A stretch of 64,000 nucleotides of DNA from Lepas anatifera (Eukaryota > Arthropoda > Thecostraca > Lepadidae): positions 248,001 to 312,000 of the forward strand of contig JAOTON010001700.1 of NCBI GenBank assembly GCA_034440635.1. Direction: 5' to 3'. How positions within the stretch are numbered: position 1 is the stretch's first letter; each line of letters begins with the position of its first letter. The notes beneath the pieces are model-generated. The model saw only the letters and a list, made by a program, of their open reading frames with translations, searched no databases and was not told where the DNA came from. The translations under genes were made by a program, and so were the position numbers. Positions 1-12,848 of the stretch are shown here, piece after piece.

Positions 1-182
1 GTCGGACCTAAAAGCCAATGTTGGATAGTGATCAGTCATTTATACGCACTACGCAGTCATGAATACGTATCGATAGTGCCCACTAAGCTTAGGCTAAGTC
101 TGTTTAGAGATCAATTGAGGTCAAAGATGATACGCTGCCCGTACCCAAGGGCAATTAAATGAGCGCCGAAAGCGGTGGGACG

Positions 183-374
183 GGGTACCTACGCATCCCC
201 CGGTTGGCCAACCAGGGGGACGTCTCCCCAAAATTTTAGGTTCATCGTCATTAATGCTGTCAGGTACCAAATATGCTCACAATTCCCCTGCCCCGGTCAG
301 CACCAGCCCGGGTCCGTTCCCCTGTAAAAATTCCGTGGCAGCGCCCCTGTAAAAATTCCGTGGCAGCGCCCCTG
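183..374. mobile_element. CAGGGGCGC-ended MITE fragment, inverted relative to 49292-49481
   Basis: GCATCCCCCGGTTGGCCAAC, a stretch around CATTAATGCTGTCAGGTACC and the terminal CCGTGGCAGCGCCCCTG match the reverse complement of 49292-49481. The last 26 bp (GTAAAAATTCCGTGGCAGCG plus CCCCT) are duplicated in tandem at 323-374. Confidence 0.65.
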
Positions 375-3300
375 GGCATTAACATTTTCGACCATTACTT
401 CTATACCAAGCAAGATACAACCATGATTGATGCACCATTGTTGTTCTCTCATCAACAATGGTTTATTTTGTGTCCATCCATGTGAAAAAATTGTTAGGCC
501 TTATCTTACAGACAAATAAAAGGGTTTGCAGCACCTTAAAAGAGCCTCTGAAACAGTTCCGATGTTTCATTTAATTAGAGAAAAACATTTTGCATGTACA
601 TACATGCGTCGTGAAATACTTGTGATTCTTCACATTGAGGCGCCACAAATCAGATAAATTCCTGTAAAATTTCAAATTCAAACATTATTCATTGGCAACA
701 TTTCCTCAGAAGTGCAGTGGTAAATATCAACCATTGCTGAGATGAGGCCCAATTTTTGCTCCATTGTTGAACATGGTTCTACTCAAAGCAATAGCAATGC
801 TGTCTCTTGGGAATAGCCTTATTTTCTTTGCATGACATCATTCCCATGATAACTATTTCCAAAGCTCTTAATTGATGCATTTTAGCATTAATAATCAGAA
901 CTGAAAAAGTTTCCAGAATAGTTGCTGATGACCCATTTGGACCAGGATTGGGTACTGAGAAGAACAGTTTGCATTTCAGCAACCTGTTCTTTTTGGAGGA
1001 CACAATCTCTCTGTGATATTTCTGCTGTACCTCTGTGGCAGTGCTTCCATATTTTATCCATACTAGAGAAAACAAAACAAGTCAACTTTCTTGCAACAAA
1101 AAATACAAGATATTATCAGAAACTTGGATGCATATAATCAGTCAGTTAAAAAACATACACACACACCCTGATCACCCAGTGTGCATCCATCTGTGCAAAA
1201 GACACAGCTTATTCTATGTTTGGCAGACTTGGATTGGACCATTGTCCTTGCAGTGGAGTCTTCTGGCAAATTGGAAATGGTTTATCACATCTTTGTGCTG
1301 TGCAGGAATGCACATTTATATCCCTTATGGGGTACCAATGCACAGTGATGGATCTAAGATTTTAGTAAGGGGCAGCCCTCTGAGATTACATGCTGTCAAC
1401 CAAAAGGGCACACTTCACCCAAAAGGGTGGCTATTATCATCAATCAGTGGGAGAAAACTGTGGTTGGTGTGACTTAAAAATGGTAACAGTGACATAAATG
1501 GGAATGCAAGACCCATAGATGGGAACACACATTCCCAATTATGGGAATGCTTGAGACCATTTTCCAGAACAATATTTTGGGCCATGTAACAAACTTTTGG
1601 TCTTTCTACCTGGCTTATTTCTGTTCTTCAAATTTTAGAGGGCATTTATTTTTGAAACAGAAACAGGAAATCATACTTTATACCCTGCTTCAAATATTGA
1701 AGCTCAACATGTTTATTATGATCATTCACATGTCTTGGTGCATCTGTGTAAATAAAACACTAGTCATATATAGAATAGAAAATAGTCAATAGAAAAGTTT
1801 TTAAATATTTGATTTAAATTGCCACTTGAGATAATAATATATACAGACCAAGACATATGGCCATACAGAACATGATGTGAGCCAACCTAGCACAACAAAA
1901 CCTGTTTTCAGCACCTTTAATGCCATTTTTCACAACTTCTAATCTTCAAAGCTCCATCTGTAGCCCCATCATTTGTATTCTAGTGGTGGGGGCAGTAGCA
2001 AGGTATTTTCTGCCTCACAGACCTGGTTTAATCAGTTTTGGGGTTACCCTTTTCCTCAGGCCGCCCTTAATCCTTTCAAACTTAAGGGGTCCTGAACTCG
2101 AGTTCAGGGATCCCTTGGACCTGTCACTGCTGTGGCACCCCAAATGAAAGCTCAAGTTATTTTCTGTGCCTACTAAGAGTATCCTTCAAATTTTCATATT
2201 TCTCATTTCAGGGACTTTAAAATCATTAAATAAGAGGCCTACTTGGTCACCCAGTTAAATGTCCAGCTATAAGGCAAGAACATGGTGGTATCAAAAGCAG
2301 TATACTTGTTATGGATAGTCTCATGATTAGGCACCCCAAAAATCATTTTAGAAATCCACCCCCTTGGGAATGTGTGACTATAGAACAATGTTTACAATGA
2401 CATTTTAGAGTGATTGTGGTTGGAAAGATTTTAAACATGCACCACTGCCAGTGTACAAAGTATGGCACTTTCGACGAGATCTCGTTGGTGCGAGTGCCCT
2501 TGGAGACAGGAGTAAGTGGTGCGAATTTTATCAACCTGGTGCGAATTTGCAGGACTGGTGCGAGGGAAGCAGCACTGAGAACCAAAAAAATAATGGTTGA
2601 ATGGTTATAAAGACACAGGAGGGAGCCTTATGACAAGTCTGTAACTAACTAATGGAAAAGGTAGTATTGTATCGGGTGGGTAGGAGTGGGTGCGTTTTTC
2701 TCCCTGGTATATGGCGGATTGGTGCGAATTTGTGCGAGAATTTTAGATGGCTGGTGCGACTCGTATGACCTGCTGCCATACTTTGCAGACTGGCACCACT
2801 GGTATTCAAATTTTTTCCTTCTGAGACTTTTCGCGGTAAAGCAAACAAGGAAACATCATTGCAAGTAGACTCCAAAACCCACCTAGATTGCACGGACCGT
2901 CTATGATAAACGCACATCTTGAGATTTAACCCCTTGGATTTAACAAATTGAACACCACTCGTCAAAAACGGCGCCCCATGCCTTCAACAATAATACAAAA
3001 ATATTAGCGGCAGCCCGCGCCGCGCTCGTTCTGAAGGCCGCAGACACCGAAAATGTACCAGGGCGACCACAGGCGACCAGGCGACCACGCAAGTCGGCGG
3101 TTTCGGCCGACTTGGTCGCCCATTGGTCGCCTATTGAAAAAACGAAAATCACCGACTTGGTACCGACTCGTGACAGATTCTAGTACATTCTAGTTTGAAC
3201 TTAAAATAGTACATAAATACGGTAGAGGGAGATGGCATCACCTAAAGTACCAGGTGATTTCAGTCGTTTTTCGTAAAATTGGAACCAAAAATTGTAATAA

Positions 3301-5548
3301 GAAGAAACATAACTAGCATAGACTAGCAGCAACTAAGGGCGGTGATGATACCAGATAGAATCGGCCAAAGATACCCCGTTGTAGCCAAGCTGTCTTTCAG
3401 AAACGCCAAATAAGCCGGGAAACGAAGGCTAACTTGGCTCTTTGTCGAAGTAGATTCTGCCCATTCTTGGCCAAAGGAACTGGCAGACTTCATCCAATAG
3501 ATTTTGATGGGCACTGTATGTATTACGATAACGGTTGGAGGCAGTGGAGAGGGTAACCATATTTAGAAGCAGGAGCGGATGGTGGAAGCTAAAATCATGG
3601 GAAAACAGATGGAATCAGAGTTTGAGACGGTTGCTGGGTCGCCAACCAAAAGATGATAGGGTCGCCGACGGCGTAGGTAGATCGGCAAGTTTTTAGACCC
3701 CTGTCATCAGGCAATGATGATCGGAAGATGTCCTAGTCTGGCAGGATTGCTGGTTCGATCACGTCTGAAAATTACACGTCTTTGTATCACATCTAACCAT
3801 TTTCGCAAAGTATTTTCAGGCCAAAGCAGTTGTGTTGTTTGACTTAACTCTAAATGTAGGCCTCTTTAAAGATAACAAGAAATCATTTCAAACATAGAAA
3901 TGTTCCCATTTTCATTTAATGGTGATAATCGTATGTTGCCCATGTACTATGTGGAAAAAGAACTTTCGATCGATACCAACATTATTCATCTAGGATTCAT
4001 ACTTCCTCAGAAATTGATTTATATCCCTACTTCCAGCTCCTTTAGGACACTGTGCATGTCTTGATTTGAAATTTGTTTACGTTTTTGCGTAGTTTCCATT
4101 GGGAGACTGTTAACATATACTTTATGGACTGCAGTTAGCTTAGCTACAAGCTGAACTCATTGGAAAAACGTTAGTAGTTACATGCTGGTAAGATATATGG
4201 CCTTGAAACCTAACCTTGACCTTGACCCATAGTAATATGCATAGCGATAAGATCATTACGAGCTGTAATATTTATATGATCCTGCATTAATACAGAGTGC
4301 AAGATGTGTATCATGACTGGCCAAGTACATACCTTACGACATTACTATTTTCATACAAAATGTACGCCGGATTTTTCACAAGATATGTGAACGCGTCTCC
4401 ACCAATCAGCAGCCATCAGCCATCAGCCATCGCATGCCCGCGAGGCACAGAGGTGAGAAAGGTCACGGTCGCCGGGCACCAGCGTAGTTTCAGACGTTGG
4501 TGAGGACGAATAATGTGGCGGATTATAATGCTCACGTGTATAGTGGTGAAGAAGCGGATGGTGTTAATTAACAAGTAAGTCTGTGCTTTAGAAATGAGGG
4601 GAGGGGATAGGTGTAAGGAACATTCACGGTGAGTATGTGAATACTATTAATAGGTATGTGGGTTACGGGAGGTGTTTGTACGGCCGACAGTGTTCACAGC
4701 ACTGGATAATAAATGTGAGGTCATAAAAGGGGAGAGAAGTTAGCCGTTAAAGGGTTTAAACAATTTTATTTGATTGCAGAATTACTAAGCAATGTGACCG
4801 CAAACTGAATTTCAAGCGGTTCGCCTTTCCTGAATAAAAGGTACCTATCCGTCGTAAACATTCTGACAAACGCAGTGCGTTGGGAGCGGTGTCCCTAGAC
4901 CGCCTGAGTCGCCGTGGCGTGTGCGAACAGTTCAGAAACGCCATGGATGGGGGGGGCGAAAACGAGCTTTCCGGAAGTGGTTATTGACGATCAAAACGCA
5001 GTTGGAAAAGTGTTCCACCAAAGCCAGGTGCAGTTCACCCGACTCCACTATCAAGCACCTGTGGCGACATTGTGAAGGAAGTTGAATGTCAGCTATCCAG
5101 GAAAGAATGCCTGCTGGGTATGTAACATGTGCTTAGCTACGCTACGTTATATATTTTCCGAGTTACAGTTACGGAAAACGACTTTTTGTAATGTAACGTA
5201 GGCCATCTCTGCGTAAGAGAAAAAGAGGGAACAGATGTGAGAAGGAAGATGACTTTCCCAGCGGAGGAGGAGAATAATGCAGAAGGAGAAATTCAAAAAC
5301 TGTTTTCACGGGAGTTGTACAACACCTTGCGAACACGGCTGAAGACAAGTTCCAATTCACAGAAGACAAGTTTCTGAGGCTTTCCTTGAGAAGGCTAATG
5401 TGCCAGGGTGACCGGTGCCCTCTGGAAAAAGGATGTATGCGCTCAGATGGTCTCCAAGGCAAGATTAAAATTTGACATAGGTATATAGTAATAGAATACT
5501 TAAGTGTAAGTACTTACGTGCTTACTTGCAGTAAATTACTGTGCTTCC
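375..5548. other. Intergenic DNA, no gene recognised
   Basis: AT-rich DNA with only short open frames. It holds the TGGTGCGA cluster (2487-2765), a palindrome AAGTCGGCGGTTTCGGCCGA plus CTT near 3090, and repeated GGCGACC/GGTCGCC words at 3060-3130 and 3645-3670. A plus-strand frame at 1035-1472 (145 codons) matches nothing I know. Confidence 0.5.
2487..2765. repeat. Cluster of TGGTGCGA words
   Basis: TGGTGCGA, often extended to TGGTGCGAATTT, occurs six times within 280 bp at irregular spacing. No gene or known element explains it. Confidence 0.55.
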
Positions 5549-5730
5549 TTAAAGAGAATGTGGGACCTTGGTCGAATCCTTGAATTTAGTGTAATGCGAG
5601 GAAATTTTAGCTGAAGATCATGGAAGCGTCCATGATTTCTCTGAAAATGTACAATAAGCTCAATATTTTGATTTTGCAAATGCCCCTCTAGGGAAAGAAA
5701 TAAGGATGATGTCATGATCTGGCAACCACT

Positions 5731-7092
5731 AGGGTAGAGTGGGGTAAGACGCATACGTTAAGGGAGAATGTGTCTGTACCAATCCTGCGTGGATGGAATT
5801 GCATTATTTTTATTAAGTTCTGGCATTGTCTGTCTACACTCAGATAGATGTTTGGGACTCTGACACTATGGAAGTGTGCGAATTTTGTTTTTCTTGAGAC
5901 CATGTAAAGGGCGTTTTACCCCGATAGCGGGGCAAAACGCCCTAGCCAGGGGTAAAACGCCGTCATATAAGGCCCAGTGCATATTGTACCTCGTCACATG
6001 AACAAGTGGGAACATTGTTGTAATTACGTTTTACGATAGTCTTGTGACAAAGTGGACAAGTTATTCGAGGCATTAAAGCTCGACATAGCAAAACAAGCAG
6101 GTAGGCTTTTTTACCTATTATCAAAAACGCAAAGCAATTTAAGGTAAGCTCCAACATCTTTTAGGGCGCGCAAAGCACCTTAAAACGGCTCCGGTTTATT
6201 CTGCTCGCAAGTGATTTTTCTTCGGTATGTTTTCCCATATTCTGGAACAGGATGTCAAGGTAGGATGAGGATGGGTATGTATAATCTGGAAAATTTAGTT
6301 AACAACGATGTTAGTTCGGGATCGCTATATGCAAACAGTGCTTCGAGCAGATTCATGACGAAGGTAGGTATTTAAGAGATCGGCGGATCCAGGAGCAACT
6401 TTTGGAGGCCAAACCAACGTTTGGGGGTAAATCAAGAACAAATCGCAAAAACAAAGTATTTTTAATAAAAAACGGCCAAAATTTGGTCTTTGAGAAGGAA
6501 AATATACATGTTTAGCCTTTGGTGGGGGCCACGGTCCCTTTAGCCCTTTGGTCCGTCGTGATTTAAGACCACCCTCAAGATAACCAAATGAGAGCACCTA
6601 CTGGTGGCTTCTTTGAAACTCGACGTCTTCTGTTAGGTGTTTTTTCTACCCACGTACTTCCCATCATCAGTGTGGCGTGTGGTGGTGTGCGATAGCAGCC
6701 CTCCTCCTGCCCACCTTCTTAGATACCTTTACATTGGCTTAAACCCAATATTGAGGTAAACGCCTGGGGCGTCTTACCCCTGACGGCGCATCGCACGATT
6801 TCTAATTCTGCGGCGTTTCCATGACGCATGTGGCTGTAATGTCGCCCAAACTTGCTGTTTCACCCACAGTTTCCGTGAGTACTCTAATTGCATGATCATC
6901 ACACTTTAATATAGTTTGTTTTTTATCCGGGGCAAAACAACGAATACTTGCTGAAAATTACCGAGCACTGGCGCGTCCAAACACGCTCGGACCCGATAAA
7001 AAGACCGCTACCAGAAAAAATACTGATGGAGGGTCCGTCCTTCATCGCCTGTGGTGGTGTGGGTCTTCGGTGGGCGCGTTCCCCTCTACCCT
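5731..7092. mobile_element. 1.36-kb non-autonomous DNA transposon nested in a MITE
   Basis: The ends AGGGTAGAGTGGGGTAAGAC (left) and CGCGTTCCCCTCTACCCT (right) are inverted relative to each other, and ACT or ACTA is repeated at both junctions. Subterminal GGGGYAARACGCC-like motifs recur inside (5737, 5920-5955, 6765-6780, 6930). A minus-strand open frame at 5963-6157 has CPLCHK and CSC cysteines, too little to assign. I cannot name the superfamily. Confidence 0.65.
5908..5943. repeat. Perfect-looking 16-bp hairpin
   Basis: Arms AGGGCGTTTTACCCCG and CGGGGCAAAACGCCCT pair with one mismatch around an ATAG loop. It lies inside the nested element and may be a transposase-binding palindrome. Confidence 0.8.
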
Positions 7093-8446
7093 ACTATTAA
7101 TACGCTTAGGGCTTGATTGGCTGATTCTCACCGTTCGTCGTTGTCGTCCACCATGCTGACAACTTGGCCTGCTGCTGGGTCTGTGGGTAATACTTTCTGG
7201 TAGCTTTTGTTTTTCTACGGAATTTTATTTTCAAGACAAATATATATAGAGTACCGGTTTTCGGCATGTTTCAACTTGCTATCTCGTTCAATCACATTAT
7301 AAAGGTGCCTTCCCTTTAAGTACTGGTCGCTCAGGTTAAATGTTCACTACTTTCTCACATCCAAAACAGAAGACAATAGAGCCCTGGGCCGTGAGTCCTC
7401 AAGATGTCCGCAAAAATGAGCCTCGACCTAGCATAGAGTTTGCTTCAAGCATGTCTGACACAACAATTAAAGAAGGATTTATACTAGCCTCAAACTTTTG
7501 GACCTTCAAAAATGTGATTGAGAGAATATTCTGCGCCAATTCTAGAATAGTCTTGAATGGTTTTAAAATGTTCCTGATTTGACGGCATGATGGACCGCCA
7601 GGTGGCTCCAGTAAACCACCAACCGCCAATGCTAAACAGGCGTCAGGCGGTCTATCTAAACCAGAACATGAGAAACAACGGCAGGAGGCAAATATTAGCA
7701 TCCAGTTTCTACAAACATCGCACAACAATTAGCACCATTTAGTGTTCAGCAGCCGCGAGAGTTTCATCAAGCAAAAAGTGTGAGATCCGAGCTCAGGCGA
7801 CAGAAGCTATAGAAATGTCCGATTGGACCTGCCACCTGTCCACCAGCTTACAGACGACACTCTGATGGGCTCAACCTCATCTTCCGGCTTTCGATTCTCC
7901 ACTACACTTTTCGATCAACACTTGACGCAGCCTCGCCTAACTCTCCAGTTTTTTCCTGGTTTCCACACCTAGAAATATAGCCTGGTGGTCTTTCTTTTAG
8001 GAAATATGGCACCTTGACCATTTTTGACTGAGCTATGAGTTGCATGCCTGCCTTAGGGCTTTACGAAGAAGGCCAGATCATATGGTGTTGCAATTTTCAC
8101 CTTATTGGAATGGCATTTTGCGTAAAGTTCGTCTTATGAGTTGCAATGCTGAAGTCATTTTGTACGAGAAGCAGAAAACCTCCCTTGGTGTAATAAGCAA
8201 TTAAGAAAGCTATCAGACTGAAAATATGAAATTATATTTTGAGAGCGCTCCATATAAACATAGATAAGTATATATCTATTCATATGCGGGGCATATTTGC
8301 TTGACGCCTCATTCAACCTTATTCAGGGGATAATACATTGTTGGGGGGGTTGGGGTTTAACGATGCACCAACTGCTAAGGTCATTTGGCGTCAGGGAGAA
8401 GAAAGGTGGGCTAGGCTTGAGCTAGGGAATGGTGCCAAATCCTGCC

Positions 8447-8537
8447 TCTGGGTGGGCTCGAACCCGCGGCACTCGGCAAAGCATGAGGAATCCCATGGAG
8501 CCAGCCGAGCACGCGCTAACCGACGGCGTCACCCAGA
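8447..8537 (-). repeat. tRNA-like / SINE head with intact B box
   Basis: On the minus strand it starts TCTGGGT and ends ACCCAGA (7-bp acceptor-like stem), has CGGTTAGCGCG as D-loop/A-box and a perfect B box GGGTTCGAGCC. The middle forms an extended GCTCGGC/GCCGAG stem rather than a standard anticodon arm, so I read it as tRNA-derived. Confidence 0.55.
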
Positions 8538-9779
8538 CGCCTCTGTCAGAGGAACCAGCGAAACACGAACTACGCACTCTTCTCTCAGGACACGGGTGCT
8601 GCGAAATACCTGCCTGCGGGCGCCGAGCATGACCAAGGATAACTGAAATGAGGACTTCTCCAATATCACTGTGCAGTAGTTTTGAGCCAAGGAGTGCAAT
8701 AATTTGCAACATGCATTGTTGAGTAAAAGGGTAAAGTCAAAATGTTGACAGTTAAAGGCTATTTTTCGTAATATTTAAGCCCTAGTGTAAAAATGGGCAC
8801 TATGATAAAATTATAGCACAAATAGTATGCTGTTGCTCCCTTACAAGTTATAGATATGTATGTACGCTTTAGAGAAGTGAGGTATTTGTTTATTTCTGGT
8901 GGCTTTTTTTGTTGGCCTCTCCTCAAAATGGCCGACGCGGTATTGATTTTCTTCGCTGAGAGCGTTCGAATTAAATTGAGACTTTGCATTTGACGCTGCC
9001 AGGAGGCGAGTTAGGTCCTACAGTTTACCTTACCACGGGACAATCATGTGTGTAGTCCTGAAAATAAAGTCATAATCCATTAACCGGACCGTAAATGGTA
9101 CAGATTTGTTTCCAAAAGCTTTCCATTTCATTCTCAAGCATTTTCCGCACGCGATGAGCCTCTGACGCCAGTAGGTTTGGAGTGATATGTGAAGTACGAG
9201 AGGTTGCGTCCGGTGGGACATTATAGGTGGCGGCGGGTTATGGAAACAAGCACGAGAAAAACTTTACTTTTAGGCACTGGTCAAATTACACAGCTGCACA
9301 ATATGTAAACTATATCAGAATGGCTTTATGATAGATGAGATTGCAGAAGGTTTTCCTTTGCGTTGTTTGCCCTTGTTCCTATCGTTCGGTGCCATTAGTC
9401 TGATTTGCTAGAACGTCAGTGTTTATGTAAATATATCTACCTGGAAGTTGAAATGATTCTAAATGGCCTTATATTCAGCTACTCGAACCTTATGTCATTC
9501 AAATAAAAAATTGTTCTGGGCTGCTCTACTGAATCAAAATCTCGCCCAAAAAGAAGAATAAATCCTTTAGCTGTACAAATTGAACAATTTTACATGTCAC
9601 CATGGCTCGAAAACGTAATCTATAACAGGTACTTGTGTCAGCTCTCGTGTTTTATCCTCGTATTTCACATCTTAGTCGATCGTCACATGCTTGCCACATT
9701 TTACATAACATCTATGTAGATAAAAACCGGTTGTGATGGCTCACTTCCGCGGTTCCACCGACCTCGATGACATCACAGC

Positions 9780-10290
9780 ACTGACTAGAACACACCTGCT
9801 CACACTCTTGCAATGTGGGATCGGACTGTGGTCGCCACAACCTCCTTGAAACCGCAGCGGACGCACGTGATACTCACCGCAACAGCACGTATCTGACCAG
9901 CCGCCCGGCTCTGCAGCAGTCGATCCCGCAACACCACGCCTGCTCCCGCTCCGCAGCTCCGGCGCCGGCTCCAGCACACGATCGCCACCCTTCCAGCAGC
10001 CGCCGCTCGCACCCCGCTCCAGATCCGCCCCAATCCACAACTGCGCGTGCACTGCTCCGTCGCGCGCGGCAGTCGACGGCGGTGTGTCCACTCGCGCGAC
10101 GACGACGACGCTGGCCGCCTTTCCTGGACGGCGGAGGCGCCAGATGCCGTGGCCGACGCGGAAACTGCCCCCGGCCACGCCCGCTGGTGCTCCGTCTGAG
10201 CTGGCCCAGTCGAGACCTGGATCTCGCTAATGTCGCGGCCGCCGCTATTCAGATGTGTGTGAACATCTGCGATATGACTGACTAGAGCGA
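9780..10290. promoter_or_regulatory. CpG/GC-rich island with a lone splice donor
   Basis: In AT-rich surroundings this stretch is very GC- and CpG-rich (GACGACGACGACGC, GCGGCCGCCG). On the minus strand GTTGCGGTGAGTATC near 9865-9880 is a strong 5' splice site. Both strands have an open frame (about 145-156 codons) without recognisable similarity. It could be a promoter with a first exon transcribed to the left; no partner exon was found. Confidence 0.4.
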
Positions 10291-12555
10291 TCCGTCCACT
10301 TGAGGCACTCGAGTTCGGATGGATTTCAGTGACTTGCTGAGAGAGACTGGTTTTATCAAAGTGCTATAGATACGCTCATCTTTGGGCATGTTAGGTCAGC
10401 GGTCTAGATTTACACTGAAAATGACGACCCTTGCAGAGCCTCAGTAGTTACTGGGACACGTGGCATGGTCAAAACCTGAGCCGTCCTCCCTTATGTGACA
10501 AAAAACATTGCGAGGGGGATGCGGATGTCATTTGAGAGCACTGATTCTGAACTCATTACAAGTCCAAAACCCAAAATACGAACCAGTATTGGCTGATAGC
10601 TGATATTATATTGCATTCAATGAAGATACTAGCAAACCAATGGTTGCTTGAAAAGGAATGTGGACAAAATTTACAAGTATTTGGTTATGCCAGAAAGTCT
10701 GAAAGATCTTAACTTGCACCTTCTGTATCAGACGAGAGTTTGGATTTCAGACATTTTCGGTTTTTTTTAAACAAGAAACCATTAAATTTTCCCTCTAGTC
10801 AGCATCCAGGATTTCTGGTAAACAAGGGAGAGCCCGGAACGACAGGGGCTCCTGAGGTACGCCTCGCTTATCAACATGTTTGTCCTCCTGACTGGTCATC
10901 GGCATCGGATATGGTACAGCGGTCAAGACACGAGCAAGTTTCCAACAGATATTTTGAAAATATCGAATGGTAACGTGGCGGGAACAGGCGGGGGAAATGG
11001 CGGGAATAGGCGGGGGAAATGGCGGGAGCAGACCATACAATGGCGGAACCAGGAATTCATTTCGGATCGGCGGGGCTCAAGACTTATCCGCCACTACCTC
11101 GGGCAGCCCCTCGCCTTTGTATTAACTGTAGGGGCTCGTACATTTGTGGGGGCTTGAACCCCCTAGCCCCCCTCGCCCCTTGGATGTGCCACGGAGGCGA
11201 TACTACAATCAGCACGGGTGCACGAAGCAGTGCGTGCAAAGTAATTCAGATGAATGCATTATCCACAGGCACTGAAAACACGAGGCAGAACGTTTGGGTG
11301 CTGTCGACTGTGTGATGCAGTACTTTGTCCGTGCTTCTGCGCTGTGATGTAAACACGCGCTGGCTGGGCAAACCTGCCACTATTTTCCATGCTTTTATGA
11401 GTTGGTGTTCAGCGTTTTAAGTATACTGGCCTGCTCGTCTGCTGCGGGGCAAACCGTATTGCGCTGCGGCCCCTGGTGTGTGATGGTGCTTGTTTTTTGC
11501 TTTGTCTGTACCAGGTGCGGTTTTGGGTATGTGAAAGAAATTTTTTCCATTTTTCTATCATCTCGTGTGATTATGACAAGAGCCAAATGTTTGAAACGAA
11601 ATTTTGTGTTATTGTTAGATTTTACGTCCATTTCACACCAAAAAAAACGAGAAAAGGCTCCTATTTTTGCTAACAACAGCACGACGGCAGCATGCAGTTG
11701 ATAAGCGCCAGGTATTACTATCGATATTGACTAAGCTGCAGCATTGTTATGAACGCTGACGTTACCTGCGGATGTGACCCAACCATGCTCTGTGTCACCA
11801 TGTCCCCACTACCGGGCTGGCAGAAATAGTTTGCCCTGGCAGGCCTCTGGTCCGACACTGTCTGTCACAATACATAACAAATGTCACTCCCTGAACGGTT
11901 CAAATTAGCCGTGGTCACTTTCCAGCCGTCGCCCACCTGACCCGCTGCCGCAACCGACATTGTTCCGTCCTAGTGAAGAAAGCCGTGTTATGCAGGTTCG
12001 GAGATCTTGCAAGCTGATTTGCAGTGCTCCCGGGGGCAGTGGAGCAGCAGAGAAAGTGTCCCATCTGGGCTCGGTTACACGAAGGCCTAACGGTGGACCC
12101 TGTGTTGCACAAACAGACACGCCCGTCAACTGTCGCCTCTCGTGCGCGCGTGCCGGCGGGAAAAGTGCCCGGTCACGGCGGCATGTCTCAAATGGGGTTG
12201 TCCGATTTTGAAGTTGTCGGCGACCCTGTGTGCTAACGATCGACTTCCAGCCTTCATCATTGAACTAGATGGGCGCTGGGTGACTTTTGGAGCTATGTGT
12301 GGTTAAATATCATTACATTGGGGGCCTGTACCGTTCCGAGATGCAATGATGGAATGACAGTTCATTAGGGGTCCAGCCGTGGGATCGCGAGTGGGGATGG
12401 CCAAGTTTTTAGGTGCCCGCTCCAACTTTTGGCTCCAGCTGAGACTAAATGGGCCCCTGTTACATAAAAAAAGCACACTTCTTATAGACTCCATATTCTA
12501 TAGATTTATACTCTAGACCCCATACTCTATAATGCTTCTTCCTACGCCACCTTGG

Positions 12556-12840
12556 CATTGGTGGACGCAGGGGGGCATTCCAGTCTTGCCCCCTAAAGCG
12601 CTGGAAGGGGGGCCAAACTATCTTTTGGCCCCCAAGGGCCGGATGAATTTTTGAAAAAATGTGTTTACACTAAGTCTATGGAGCAACTAAATCTTCCCTC
12701 CCCCAGGAGAATGATCATGCATTTGGAGAGGTAGCTTATACTAGGTCTGTCGAGCACCCAAATCGCATGTCCCACACCTTCCCCAGGGGGAGCGGCAGAC
12801 ATGGGTTGGCCCCCCAAACTCGGGTCTGCGGCCGCCCCTG
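12556..12840. mobile_element. hAT-like MITE with perfect 8-bp target duplication
   Basis: CACCTTGG stands at 12548-12555 and again at 12841-12848. The ends CATTGGTGGACGCAG and (reverse complement of the right end) CAGGGGCGGCCGCAG match at 12 of 15 positions. The inside is rich in GGGGGGCC/CCCCC runs. Non-coding. Confidence 0.7.
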
Positions 12841-12848
12841 CACCTTGG

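Larger units (their letters stand above)
5549..7319. mobile_element. TTAA-flanked MITE, family A, interrupted by another element
   Basis: The left part (5549-5730) runs from TTAAAGAGAATGTGGGACCT to ATGATCTGGCAACCACT. The right part (7093-7319) resumes at ACTATTAATACGC and ends AAGGTGCCTTCCCTTTAA. Together they line up with intact copies elsewhere; between them lies a 1.36-kb insert with its own inverted ends. Confidence 0.8.
7320..12547. other. Intergenic DNA between elements
   Basis: Contains the tRNA-like piece at 8447-8537 and the CpG island at 9780-10290. Around 10985-11180 lie GGCGGGGGAAATGGCGGGA repeats (two copies) and a CCCCTAGCCCCCCTCGCCCC stretch that resembles a MITE end. Otherwise nothing is recognised. 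Confidence 0.45.

Noticed and set aside
8447..8537. Functional tRNA gene
   Set aside because: Acceptor stem and B box are good, but the T stem has mismatches and the anticodon arm cannot fold normally.
9741..10285. 145-156-codon genes in the CpG island
   Set aside because: Both strands are open only because stop codons are rare in GC-rich DNA; neither product resembles a known protein.
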